From Geodermatophilus arenarius (GTDB lineage Bacteria > Actinomycetota > Actinomycetes > Mycobacteriales > Geodermatophilaceae): 64,000 nucleotides of DNA. The stretch lies in assembly GCF_042654585.1 (NCBI RefSeq), contig NZ_JBHSGR010000002.1, forward strand, positions 186,001 through 250,000. Reading direction: 5' to 3'. Position numbers and translations under genes: made by a program. The notes under the pieces are model-generated. The model worked only from the letters and a program-made list of their open reading frames with translations, ran no database searches and had not been told where the DNA came from. Positions 9,468 through 17,646 of this stretch are shown piece after piece. Positions within the stretch are counted from its first letter, which is position 1; every line of letters starts with the position of its first letter.

Positions 9468-10253
9468 TCACCCGGTTTCCCGGCTCCCCCGGAACCGGTC
9501 GACGACGAGCTCGGGGACGACGTAGGGCTCCCCCGGCACCGCCTTCTCCGGGAAGTCGAAGACGGCGACCATCGACTGCAGCGGGTAGTCCGGGGTCACC
9601 GCGACCTCGCGCACCACCCGCCCGTCCACGGAGAACGCCGCCCCGTCGGGCCGCCAGTCGACGGCGTAGGTGTGCCAGTCGGCGACGTCGATGCCGGGCC
9701 GGGGCGCGGCGAAGTCCTCGGCCAGCCGCGGGTCGCGGAACGGGTGGGTGCCCATCCCGACGGCGGCGCCCTCGACCGGGTCGACGGCGTCGCCGAACAC
9801 CTCCATCACGCACAGCTCGCCCGAGCGCTCGGGCACGTCCTCCAGCCCGACCAGCCACCAGGCGACCATCGACCGCGGCGTCACGGTGGCGCGGGCGCGC
9901 ATCTCCAGCCGCCCGTACCGCGGCGTCCAGCCCCAGTGCGCCGGCTGCTCCTCGCGGACGACCGCCCCGGGCCGCACCGGCTGCTGCCCGACCGTGCTGC
10001 CGACCGGCCCGGAGAAGACGCCGGACTGGATGCCCGAGACCCGCAGCGGCGGGTGGTCGCCGGGGCACCACAGCGGGGTGTCGTCGGGCAGGTGCAGCCG
10101 CAGGCAGGAGTCGCGGACCTCGTAGCAGGCCGCCGTCGCCGCGCGGGAGCTCCACTGCGGCAGGTAGTGCGGGACCCAGACGTCGCGGTCGAGGTCGTCG
10201 CCGTCGAAGTCGTCGCAGAAGTCGTCGCAGAAGTCGTCGCGGGGATCCGTCAT
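9468..10253 (-). CDS. Glycoside hydrolase family 16-like protein with altered catalytic motif
   Basis: A 261-residue beta-jellyroll protein of the GH16/concanavalin-like type (beta-glucan hydrolases and relatives). Supporting segments: YGRLEMRARATVTPRSMVAWWLVGLED, a core ELCVMEVFGD at residues 146-155, then DWHTYAVDWRPDGAAFSVDGRVVRE. The GH16 signature is E-x-D-x-x-E; here residue 148 is Cys, while both glutamates (146 and 151) remain. The extreme N-terminus carries a DDFC repeat encoded by a 12-nt tandem repeat. No signal peptide is visible. ATG 10253 overlaps the upstream gene's stop (ATGA). It may be a weak enzyme or a carbohydrate-binding relic. Confidence 0.65.
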   Translation of the reverse strand: MTDPRDDFCDDFCDDFDGDDLDRDVWVPHYLPQWSSRAATAACYEVRDSCLRLHLPDDTPLWCPGDHPPLRVSGIQSGVFSGPVGSTVGQQPVRPGAVVREEQPAHWGWTPRYGRLEMRARATVTPRSMVAWWLVGLEDVPERSGELCVMEVFGDAVDPVEGAAVGMGTHPFRDPRLAEDFAAPRPGIDVADWHTYAVDWRPDGAAFSVDGRVVREVAVTPDYPLQSMVAVFDFPEKAVPGEPYVVPELVVDRFRGSRETG

Positions 10254-10870
10254 CGCGACTGCAGCGCGTCGAGGGCCACGGCCATGGCGGCGGCGACGCG
10301 GAAGTCCAGCCGGGGGTCGGGGACGGTGACGTCGTAGCGGTCGCGGATCGACTTCCGCCGCTCGACGACCAGCACCGGCCGGCCGGTGGCGGTGTCGACG
10401 AAGTCGAAGTGGAAGACGAACGGCACCCAGACGTCGCCGAGGTAGGGGATGAGCTCCCACACCCGCCGCAGCACGGCGATCACCGGCCGCCGCTCCCGGC
10501 CGACGGCGGTCAGTCCCGGCACCGACAGGTCCCAGGTCGAGCGCAGCAGGCTGGCGCCGAACCGCTTGCTGAACGTGCCGAGCGGGCGGCCCTGCTCGTC
10601 GAGGACGTCGTGCTCGGCGTGCACGTCGAGGCGCTGGCGGGCGCGGAAGGAGAAGACCGGCCGGGTGCGCTCCTCGTCGGCGGTGAAGACCACCTCCTCC
10701 TTGAGCTTGAGCCGCTTCTGCTGCGCCATGGCCAGCAGCTCGCCCTCGGTGCCGTCCGGCCCGACGGCGCGGACCTCGTAGCGGTTGACCATCACGGTGA
10801 TCCGCTGACGGACGGCGAAGCGCGGGACGACCATCGCGGCGCGGGGTTCGTCGGCGTACGGCACGGTCAC
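10250..10870 (-). CDS. LURP-one-related/tubby-like protein
   Basis: A 206-residue protein resembling the LURP-one-related (tubby-like beta-barrel) family: FAVRQRITVMVNRYEVRAV, AMAQQKRLKLKEEVVFTADE, FSFRARQRLDVHAEHDVLDEQGRPLGTFSKRFGASLLRSTWDL, and a C-terminal hydrophobic helix (VAAAMAVALDAL). Members are found across life and are usually uncharacterised. GTG 10870 was chosen because GGAGG sits just upstream; longer versions are low-complexity. It forms a two-gene unit with the GH16-like gene and diverges from the nine-gene YcaO operon across a 175-nt promoter region. Confidence 0.6.
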   Translation of the reverse strand: MTVPYADEPRAAMVVPRFAVRQRITVMVNRYEVRAVGPDGTEGELLAMAQQKRLKLKEEVVFTADEERTRPVFSFRARQRLDVHAEHDVLDEQGRPLGTFSKRFGASLLRSTWDLSVPGLTAVGRERRPVIAVLRRVWELIPYLGDVWVPFVFHFDFVDTATGRPVLVVERRKSIRDRYDVTVPDPRLDFRVAAAMAVALDALQSR

Positions 10871-10951
10871 AGCGGCACCTCCGGGCTCGGGTCCAGACCC
10901 CCATCGTGGTCCCCGCGTCCAGGACACGCCGTGCGCAACCAGGTCGAACAC

Positions 10952-10966
10952 GAGAATCTCGTTCTC
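10952..10966. promoter_or_regulatory. Inverted repeat in front of the YcaO/inositol operon
   Basis: GAGAATCTCGTTCTC is a 5-bp inverted repeat (GAGAA/TTCTC) with a 5-nt spacer, in the 175-nt region between the divergent LURP-like gene and the Ino1-like gene. It lies 80 nt before GTG 11046. This AT-richer patch in very GC-rich DNA is a plausible operator or part of a promoter. No matching regulator is encoded next to it. Confidence 0.35.
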
Positions 10967-11045
10967 ACCCAGCGAGGGCACAACCGCTGTGCCAGGGTCG
11001 GCCTCAGGTGGAGCGGGTCCACCGACAGGAGTCGCGGAGGTCGTG

Positions 11046-12269
11046 GTGTCGCAAGGGTCCCGTCGCGTCGGCGTCGCTGTGGTCGGACTCGGAGGGGCGG
11101 TCGCCACGACCGCCGTCGCCGGGCTGGAGCTGCTCCGGATCGGGGCCGCGGGCACCGACGGGCTGCCGCTCGCCGGGCTGGAGGTGGCCGGCGGCCCGGT
11201 CGAGGAGACGACGGGCCTGGTCGGCTACGACGCCCTCGTCGTCCGCGGCTGGGACCTCGACGGCTCGGACCTGCGCAAGGCCGCCGAGCAGCACGCGGTC
11301 CTCGACTCCCGGCAGCTGGAGCAGGTCGGGCCGGCCCTGTCGGCGCGGACCCCGTGGCCCGCGGCCGGCGACGCCGACTTCTGCCGCAACGTCACCGGCG
11401 GCAACGTGGTGCTCGCCCAGACCCGCCGCGACCAGGTCGACGCGGTCCGCGCCGACCTGCGGCGGTTCCGCGAGGAGGAGTCCCTCGACGGCCTGGTGCT
11501 GGTCAACCTCGCCTCGACCGAGCGCTGGCCCGACCCGACGGCGCCCGCGCTGCAGACGGTCGAGGCGTTCGAGGCCGGGCTGGACGCCGACGACCGGGCG
11601 ATCACCCCGGCGATGGTCTACGCCTACGCCGCGATCGCCGAGGGCGTCGGCTACGTCAACTTCACGCCGTCGCTGGCCGCCGACGTCCCGGCGCTGGTCG
11701 CCCTGGCCGAGGCCCGCGGCGTCCCGGTCGCCGGCAAGGACGGCAAGACCGGCCAGACGATGGTGAAGACCGTCCTCGCGCCGGCGTTCCGCGCCCGCTC
11801 GCTCACCGTCGAGGGCTGGTACTCCACCAACATCCTCGGCAACCGCGACGGCCTGGCCCTCGACGACCCCGACTCGCTCAGCAGCAAGCTGCAGACCAAG
11901 GGCAGCGTGCTGGACTCGATCCTCGGCTACCCGGTCGAGGACCACGTCGTCCGGATCGACTACTACCGGCCGCGCGGGGACCAGAAGGAGGCCTGGGACG
12001 CCATCGACCTGGTCGGCTTCCTCGGGCAGCGCATGCAGGTCAAGGTCGACTTCCAGTGCCGCGACTCGATCCTCGCCGCCCCGCTGGCCATCGAGCTCGC
12101 CCGGCTCACCGACCTCGCGCAGCAGCGCGGCGAGGGCGGCATCCAGCGGCAGCTGGGCTGGTTCTTCAAGGCCCCCATGACCGCCGACGGCAGCGTCCCC
12201 GAGCACGCGTTCCACACGCAGGAGGCGACGCTGCTCGACTGGCTGGCCGCCGGCGCCACCTCCCGGTGA
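11046..12269 (+). CDS. Inositol-3-phosphate synthase homologue
   Basis: First gene of the nine-gene operon; a 407-residue member of the myo-inositol-1(3)-phosphate synthase family, which converts glucose-6-phosphate to inositol phosphate with NAD. Visible: the Rossmann turn VVGLGGAVATT (residues 12-22), the family motif VNLASTERW, then the active-site blocks GKDGKTGQTMVKT, WYSTNILGNRDG and GSVLDSILGY with the lysines and Asn expected of the family. GGAGG at 11036-11040 precedes GTG 11046 by 5 nt. Its stop overlaps the next start (GTGA). It may supply an inositol (or altered cyclitol) phosphate to the GT4 and deacetylase encoded later in the operon. Confidence 0.85.
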   Translation: MSQGSRRVGVAVVGLGGAVATTAVAGLELLRIGAAGTDGLPLAGLEVAGGPVEETTGLVGYDALVVRGWDLDGSDLRKAAEQHAVLDSRQLEQVGPALSARTPWPAAGDADFCRNVTGGNVVLAQTRRDQVDAVRADLRRFREEESLDGLVLVNLASTERWPDPTAPALQTVEAFEAGLDADDRAITPAMVYAYAAIAEGVGYVNFTPSLAADVPALVALAEARGVPVAGKDGKTGQTMVKTVLAPAFRARSLTVEGWYSTNILGNRDGLALDDPDSLSSKLQTKGSVLDSILGYPVEDHVVRIDYYRPRGDQKEAWDAIDLVGFLGQRMQVKVDFQCRDSILAAPLAIELARLTDLAQQRGEGGIQRQLGWFFKAPMTADGSVPEHAFHTQEATLLDWLAAGATSR

Positions 12270-13180
12270 CCGCGCTCGACACCCCCGGGACGCTCACCGC
12301 GCTGGCCGGCCTGCGGCCCCTGCTGGCCGAGATCGGCGACGCCAAGCGGGTGCGCGTCGCCGGCACGCCCGGCTCGCTCGCCGAGCAGGCCTTCGCCCGG
12401 GCGTGGGGGCGGCTGGTCGCGGGTGAGGACGTCGCCGACGTCGCGGAGTCGGAGACGGCGGCCGCGGTCGCCCGTGCCCGGCTGGCCGGCATCGACGCGG
12501 GCGTGCTGACCGCCGCCGGGCTCTCCGACGACGAGGCGCTCGCGGTGCTGCGCCGCGGCTTCGACGAGGTGGCCGGCCCGCTCGACCACCGGCTGCGCGA
12601 CCGGCTGGGCGCCGCGCTCAGCCCGCTGCCGGCGCCGGCGGCGACGCCCGCGCTGGCCGGGACGCTCAACGCCCAGCCGCGCGCGGGCGCGACCGCGCCC
12701 GGCAGGCCGCGGATCGTGGTGGAGCCGCCGGAGAGCCACGGCGACCACTGCCTGACCGTCGCCGTCTACGGGGTGCTGGTGGCGCCGGTGGTCGGCGCCG
12801 ACCCGGTCGCGCCGTTCCTGCTGGGCCTGGCCCACCACCTGCACAACGTCGTCCTGCCCGACGCCGGGTTCGCCGGCGAGGTGCTGCTCGGCGACACGCT
12901 GGAGCGGGTCGTGGCCACGCTCGAGGAGCGCGAGCTGGCCGCGCTGCCGGACGCGCTGGCGGACCGGGTGCGCGGGGTGCTGGCGCTGCGGCCGGGCGCC
13001 GACGTGCCCGAGGCGCGGGCCTTCCACGCCGCCGACGTCCTCGACCGGGTGCTGCAGGTGCACCACCACGCCCGGGCGGCGGCGTTCACGGCCGCGCAGG
13101 CGCTGGACGACCTCGAGCTCGTGCACGCCGGGCCGGTGCAGGCCTACCACCTCGACGTCCTGGCGGCGGCCGGGCTGTGA
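12266..13180 (+). CDS. HD-domain-like protein of the YcaO/inositol operon
   Basis: A 304-residue protein without a confident family. The N-terminal 130 residues are alpha-helical and Ala-rich, followed by a Pro/Ala linker. The C-terminal half looks like a divergent HD metallohydrolase: ESHGDHC around residues 156-162, the helix GLAHHLHN at 187-194 (HD replaced by HH), a GEVLLGD turn at 204-210, and AADVLD at 255-260 as the possible last metal ligand. It could be a phosphatase acting on the inositol phosphate made by its neighbour; this is inference. Both ends overlap neighbouring genes (GTGA), so it is part of the coupled operon. Confidence 0.5.
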   Translation: MTALDTPGTLTALAGLRPLLAEIGDAKRVRVAGTPGSLAEQAFARAWGRLVAGEDVADVAESETAAAVARARLAGIDAGVLTAAGLSDDEALAVLRRGFDEVAGPLDHRLRDRLGAALSPLPAPAATPALAGTLNAQPRAGATAPGRPRIVVEPPESHGDHCLTVAVYGVLVAPVVGADPVAPFLLGLAHHLHNVVLPDAGFAGEVLLGDTLERVVATLEERELAALPDALADRVRGVLALRPGADVPEARAFHAADVLDRVLQVHHHARAAAFTAAQALDDLELVHAGPVQAYHLDVLAAAGL

Positions 13181-14199
13181 CTCTCGCGGTCGATGCCCCC
13201 GTCGTCGACGGGATCCCGTTCGCCCGCGCCGGCCGGGACGACCTGCGCGCCGAGGTCGCCGGGCTGGTGGCCGCCGGGGAGACCGACCGGGCGCGGGTGC
13301 TGCTGCTCGCGGACGCCGACGACTGGTGGACCGCGCCGCCGCCCCCGCCGGAGCAGCTGGCGCTGGTGCCCTTCGCGCGCACGCTGCGCGAGGCGATGGC
13401 CCTGCTCGGCATGGGCCGGGTCGCCGACTACTTCGCGCACCGCTGGTCGGACCCGACCCACCTGGCCGGGCTGGCGCTGCTGCAGGCGCACTGGCCCGGG
13501 GACCGGCCGGTGGTCGACGTCGCCTGCGGGATCGGCGCGCACCTGCGCGAGCTGGCCCGCCGCGGGGTGCGCGACCTGCTCGGCGTCGACGTCGTCTGGG
13601 CCAAGCTGTGGCTGGCGCGGCGGTTCGTCTGCCCGTCGGCGCGCTACGTGTGCGCCGACCTCACCGCCGCGCCGTCGCTGGCCGTCGGCACCCCCGCGTA
13701 CGTCATGTGCCACGACGCCTTCTACTTCCTCCGCGACAAGCCGGCCGCGGCCGCGGCCATGCGCGCGCTGGCCGGGGACGGCGGCACCGTCGTCGTCGGG
13801 CACGCGCACGTCGCCGACCCGCACGGGGAGCCGCTGCCGCCGGAGGGCTACGCGCGGGTGCTCGGCACCGACCTGCTCTACGACGACGACGAGCTGACCC
13901 GCTCGCTGCTCGAGGGCCGCCCGCCGCGGCCGGCGCCGCCCGCGGACCTGCGCGCCAGCGAGGCGGTGGCGCTGGTGGCCGGCGACCCGCTGTCCTCCGC
14001 ACCGGCCGACCTCGGCGAGCCGCTGCCGCCGCTGGCGCCCAACCCGCTCTACCGCGACGGCCTGCTGACCTGGCCGAACGAGCGCTACGCCGTCGAGTAC
14101 GGGCCCCGCTCGGGCTACCTGCCGCCGCGCTGGCCCGACCCGCTGCCCGCCGACGCCGCCCGCCGCCGGCTGCTGGTCGACCTGCCGGAGGCCTGGTGA
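13177..14199 (+). CDS. SAM-dependent methyltransferase
   Basis: A 340-residue class I methyltransferase. The SAM-binding motif I is VVDVACGIGAH (residues 112-122), motif II is near LLGVDVVWAKLWLARR, and the acidic post-II loop is YVCADLTA. It differs from small-molecule methyltransferases of usual length by long N- and C-terminal extensions; the C-terminus (PNPLYRDGLLTWPNERYAVEYGPRSGYLPPRW) may cover the substrate. The GTG start overlaps the HD-like gene, and its stop overlaps the dehydrogenase gene. Probably an O- or N-methyltransferase acting on the product of this operon; target unknown. Confidence 0.8.
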   Translation: MTLAVDAPVVDGIPFARAGRDDLRAEVAGLVAAGETDRARVLLLADADDWWTAPPPPPEQLALVPFARTLREAMALLGMGRVADYFAHRWSDPTHLAGLALLQAHWPGDRPVVDVACGIGAHLRELARRGVRDLLGVDVVWAKLWLARRFVCPSARYVCADLTAAPSLAVGTPAYVMCHDAFYFLRDKPAAAAAMRALAGDGGTVVVGHAHVADPHGEPLPPEGYARVLGTDLLYDDDELTRSLLEGRPPRPAPPADLRASEAVALVAGDPLSSAPADLGEPLPPLAPNPLYRDGLLTWPNERYAVEYGPRSGYLPPRWPDPLPADAARRRLLVDLPEAW

Positions 14200-15200
14200 C
14201 CCCGACCGTCGGCTGGGGCGTCGCCGGGTGCGGCTGGGTGGCCCGCGACCACGCGCTGCCCGGGCTGCTCGCCGTCGACGGCGCCCGGGTGGTGGCGCTG
14301 CACGACCTCGACCCCGCCGCGATGGACCGGATGCCGGTGGAGGGCGCCCGGCGGACCACCGACCTCGCGGAGTTCCTCGCCACCCCGGGCCTGGACGCGG
14401 TCTACGTCGCCGTCCCCAACGCCGGGCACCGGGCGCTGGTCGAGGCGGCGGCCGCGGCCGGCAAGGCCGTGCTGTGCGAGAAGCCGCTGGCCGCCGACGT
14501 CCGCGACGCGCAGGCGCTGGTCGACGCGTGCGCGCGGGCCGGCGTGCTGCTCGGCACCGCCTACGACCAGCGCTGGCACCCCGCGCACGTGCGGCTGCGC
14601 GAGCTGGTGCCCGAGCTCGGCACGGTCACCGCGGTGCGGATCGTCTACTGCTGCTGGCTGCCCGGGGACTGGACGCCCGACGGCCGCCCGCACGACAACT
14701 GGCGGGTCGACCCGGCCCGCGCCGGCGGCGGCGCCGCCATCGACCTCGCCCCCCACGGCCTCGACCTCACCGGCACGCTGCTCGGCGAGGACGTCACGTC
14801 GCTGTCGGCGCTGCTGCAGACCCGGGTGCACGACTACGGCGTCGACGACGGCGCGCTGCTCACCGGGACCACCGACGGCGGCGTGCTGGTCGGCCTGCAC
14901 GTCGCGTTCAACACCCCCGACGCGCTCCCCCGCCGCCGGCTCGAGGTGGTCGGCACCCGCGGCGCGGCGGTCGCCGTCGACACGATGGGCCAGACGGCGG
15001 GAGGCTCGCTCACGCTGTACCGCCCCGAACCGGTGGACGTGCCGTTCGCCGACACCCCGCCGTCCGGCGACCCGTTCACCGCGCAGTTCGCCGCCTTCAC
15101 CGACGCGGTCGCGGGCCGCGCGCGGTGGCCGTACGACCCCGCCCGCGACCTCGCCCTGCACCGCCTGCTCCTCACCGCTCTCTCCGGAGGGAAACCGTGA
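14196..15200 (+). CDS. Gfo/Idh/MocA-family NAD(P)-dependent dehydrogenase
   Basis: A 334-residue oxidoreductase of the glucose-fructose oxidoreductase/inositol dehydrogenase family. It has the dinucleotide fold GVAGCGWVARDH at residues 8-19, the hallmark CEKPLA at 94-99 with its catalytic lysine, and a C-terminal domain with AIDLAPHGLDLTGTLLG, in which the His fits the catalytic position. Members oxidise a ring or sugar hydroxyl to a ketone. With an inositol-phosphate synthase homologue and a TIM-barrel isomerase in the same operon, an inositol- or sugar-derived substrate is plausible but unproven. Start and stop both overlap neighbours. Confidence 0.85.
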   Translation: MTPTVGWGVAGCGWVARDHALPGLLAVDGARVVALHDLDPAAMDRMPVEGARRTTDLAEFLATPGLDAVYVAVPNAGHRALVEAAAAAGKAVLCEKPLAADVRDAQALVDACARAGVLLGTAYDQRWHPAHVRLRELVPELGTVTAVRIVYCCWLPGDWTPDGRPHDNWRVDPARAGGGAAIDLAPHGLDLTGTLLGEDVTSLSALLQTRVHDYGVDDGALLTGTTDGGVLVGLHVAFNTPDALPRRRLEVVGTRGAAVAVDTMGQTAGGSLTLYRPEPVDVPFADTPPSGDPFTAQFAAFTDAVAGRARWPYDPARDLALHRLLLTALSGGKP

Positions 15201-16171
15201 GCTCGCCCGACGTCCCCGGCGCCATCGACCGGGCCACCGACCCCGCCGCCGACCTCACTGCCGACGGCACCGGCGCGCGGCACGGCACCAGCCAGGTCGA
15301 CACCAACCCCTACCGCGGCCTGCTGCCCGACCTGCCCGCCTACGCCTGCACCAACTGCGGGCACTGGCAGCGCTGGCCGGCGCCCGGGCCGGCCGTGTGC
15401 CCGGTCTGCGCCGACGTGCGCAACGCGCTGCCCGAGCACGGCTTCGAGTTCGTCCCCGCCAAGGAGGCCGACGAGCTGGTCACCGGCTTCTGGCGGCCGG
15501 CGCCGGTCGACGGCGTCACCGAGTTCGGCACCGAGCCACGCTTCGGGCTGGACAGCCGCGGCTGGGTGATCGAGACCGACATCGGCCTGGTCGGCTTCGA
15601 GTGCGCGCCCTGGTACACCGCCGACATGCTCGCAGAGCTGCGCCGCATGGCCGGGGAGAAGGGCGGGTTCCCCGTCCTGGCGTCGTCCCACGTGCACGGC
15701 TACGGCGCGCTGTGGCAGCTGCAGCAGGAGCTCGAGCCGCGGGTCGTCTGCGTCAACGTGCACGACCTGGTCTGGACCAAGGCCTTCCGGGTCACCTGGC
15801 CGGCCGACGACGTCCTGGCCCTCGCTCCCGACCTCACGCTGCACCGCACCGGCGGCCACTTCCCCGGGCACTCGGTGCTGCACGACTCCCGCCGCGGGAT
15901 CCTCTTCTGCGGCGACTCCCTCAAGGTCGACCTCTCCCCCGACGGCGACCCGGTCGCGTTGAGCGCGCACAAGGCGTTCCACGCCCAGATCCCGCTCTCG
16001 CACGGGGAGCTCCGGGAGATGCTCGCCGTCGTCGCGGAGCTGGACTTCGAGGTGGTCGCGACGCCGTTCGAGATGGTCCCCGGGGTCACCACCGACCACG
16101 TCGTCCACCTGGTGCAGCGGCTGCTGTCCGGGCCGCCGGACGCCGCGCCCGTCCCGCTGGACGAGCTGTGA
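15197..16171 (+). CDS. Metallo-beta-lactamase-fold protein with N-terminal zinc ribbon
   Basis: A 324-residue protein. After a polar leader of about 45 residues comes a rubredoxin-like zinc ribbon, CTNC at 51-54 and CPVC at 68-71. The rest has an MBL-like order: SSHVHGYG at 163-170 in the place of HxHxDH, TGGHFPGHSVLH at 218-229, CGDSL at 238-242, and a final TPFEMVPGVTTDH. The usual Asp-His after HxH is missing, so metal binding may be altered. A GGAGG motif at 15185-15190 precedes GTG 15197, so this gene can also be translated independently. Role in the pathway unknown; hydrolase or redox function are both possible. Confidence 0.7.
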   Translation: MSSPDVPGAIDRATDPAADLTADGTGARHGTSQVDTNPYRGLLPDLPAYACTNCGHWQRWPAPGPAVCPVCADVRNALPEHGFEFVPAKEADELVTGFWRPAPVDGVTEFGTEPRFGLDSRGWVIETDIGLVGFECAPWYTADMLAELRRMAGEKGGFPVLASSHVHGYGALWQLQQELEPRVVCVNVHDLVWTKAFRVTWPADDVLALAPDLTLHRTGGHFPGHSVLHDSRRGILFCGDSLKVDLSPDGDPVALSAHKAFHAQIPLSHGELREMLAVVAELDFEVVATPFEMVPGVTTDHVVHLVQRLLSGPPDAAPVPLDEL

Positions 16172-17646
16172 CGGCGGTCGGGACGACGCCGTCGCAGCGG
16201 TACCGGGACAGCTTCCCGGTCCCGGTCGAGGACTTCGCGATCGAGGGCATCGACGTCCTCGACGTGCCGCTGCACTCCGCGGTGCTGCCGCCCTCGGAGC
16301 TGCACCCGGGCGGCAGCGGGCTCGGCTACGGCGCCACCCGCGAGGAGGCCCGCACCGGCGCGATGGGCGAGATGGCGGAGATGGCGCTGTCGCTGCGGGC
16401 GCACCGGGGCGCCGCCCGCGAGGAGGGCTCCTACGCCGAGATGACGCGGCGGCACGGCCGCGACCGGGTGGCCGACCCGCGCGAGCTGTGCCTGGAGGCC
16501 GGCAGTCCGTACGACGACGACCGGCCGCTGCAGTGGCTGCCGACGACCCGGCTGCGCGACGGCGACCGGGTGCTGGTGCCGGCCGAGCTGGTGGCGTCCG
16601 CGCCCGACGACCTGCCCGGCGACCCGCCGCCCGGCGGCTGGCTGACCACGGTCATCACCAACGGGCAGGGGGCGGCGTTCGACGCGGACCGCGCGGTCAC
16701 CCACGCGCTGCTGGAGGTGCTGCAGCGCGACGGCAACGCGACGGCGTTCCGCGCGATGGACCGCGGCGTCGTCGTCGACCTCGCCGGGCTGACCGACCCC
16801 GACGCGCTGGCGCTGCTCGACCGGCTCGACGCCGCGGGCGTCGACGTGACGGTGAAGCTCGCCTCGACCGAGTTCGGCGTCGTCGACGTGTACGCCGTCG
16901 GCTGCTCGCGGGACGGCTCGGAGCCGGTGCCGGTGATGGCCACCGCGTGCGGCGAGGCGGCGCACCCGGACCGGGACACCGCCGTCCGCAAGGCGCTGCA
17001 CGAGTTCGCATCGGCGCGCAGCCGGAAGGCGTTCATGCACGGGCCGTTCGACGTCGTCCTGCCGGCGACGCCGCCGGGCTACCTGGAGCACTGGCGCACC
17101 GGGCACCCGCCGGAGCGGCTGGTCGAGGAGGACCGCGCGCTGCAGGCGATGCTGGCCTGGACCCGGATGGGCACCTCGGCGCTCGTCCACCTGCTGCAGG
17201 ACACCGTGCTGTCCCGCCGGTCCACCGTGGCGCTGGCCGACCTCCCCACCTGGCGTCCGGGAGCAGGGCGCGGGGACGACCTGCACTCGCTCGTCACCGG
17301 CGCGGTGCAGACGGCCGGGCACGACGTGCTGGTCGAGCTGCAGCCCTCACTCGGCGACGCGGTCGCGGCCAAGGTGCTGGTGACCGGCCTCGAGGTGGAG
17401 ACGATGAGCTACGGCCGGATCGGCGAGCGCGGCGTGCGCCGGCTGCTGGAGCGCGACGACCCGCTGGTGGCCGTCGGGACCGACCCGGGCGGCTGGGCGC
17501 GGGTGCACCTGACCGCCGGCGCCGAGGAGCGACTGGGCGGGCCGGCCTGGTTCGACCGCGCCGGCGCCGACCGGCGGGTGGGCGCGCTCTACGCGCTGTA
17601 CCGGGAGCCGGGCCGGCACGTGGTCGCGGAGGTCCTCGACTCGTGA
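16168..17646 (+). CDS. YcaO-family ATP-dependent enzyme
   Basis: A 492-residue YcaO protein. Family enzymes use ATP to activate amide carbonyls for attack by thiol, hydroxyl or sulfide, giving azolines, amidines or thioamides. ATP/Mg motifs appear in order: GAMGEMAEM at 64-72, TNGQGAA at 164-170, ALLEVLQRDGNATAFR at 180-195, and AVRKALHEFASAR at 272-284. There is no E1-like or ocin-ThiF partner domain, no PxPxP C-terminus and no TfuA neighbour. No short peptide gene is visible in the operon, so a non-RiPP substrate is likely. Overlapping start and stop codons tie it to the MBL and isomerase genes. Confidence 0.88.
   Translation: MTAVGTTPSQRYRDSFPVPVEDFAIEGIDVLDVPLHSAVLPPSELHPGGSGLGYGATREEARTGAMGEMAEMALSLRAHRGAAREEGSYAEMTRRHGRDRVADPRELCLEAGSPYDDDRPLQWLPTTRLRDGDRVLVPAELVASAPDDLPGDPPPGGWLTTVITNGQGAAFDADRAVTHALLEVLQRDGNATAFRAMDRGVVVDLAGLTDPDALALLDRLDAAGVDVTVKLASTEFGVVDVYAVGCSRDGSEPVPVMATACGEAAHPDRDTAVRKALHEFASARSRKAFMHGPFDVVLPATPPGYLEHWRTGHPPERLVEEDRALQAMLAWTRMGTSALVHLLQDTVLSRRSTVALADLPTWRPGAGRGDDLHSLVTGAVQTAGHDVLVELQPSLGDAVAAKVLVTGLEVETMSYGRIGERGVRRLLERDDPLVAVGTDPGGWARVHLTAGAEERLGGPAWFDRAGADRRVGALYALYREPGRHVVAEVLDS

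Noticed and set aside
10952..10966. Assigning the dyad as a Fur or Zur box
   Set aside because: The spacer between the GAGAA/TTCTC arms is 5 nt, longer than in the Zur/Fur consensus, and no metal gene is nearby.
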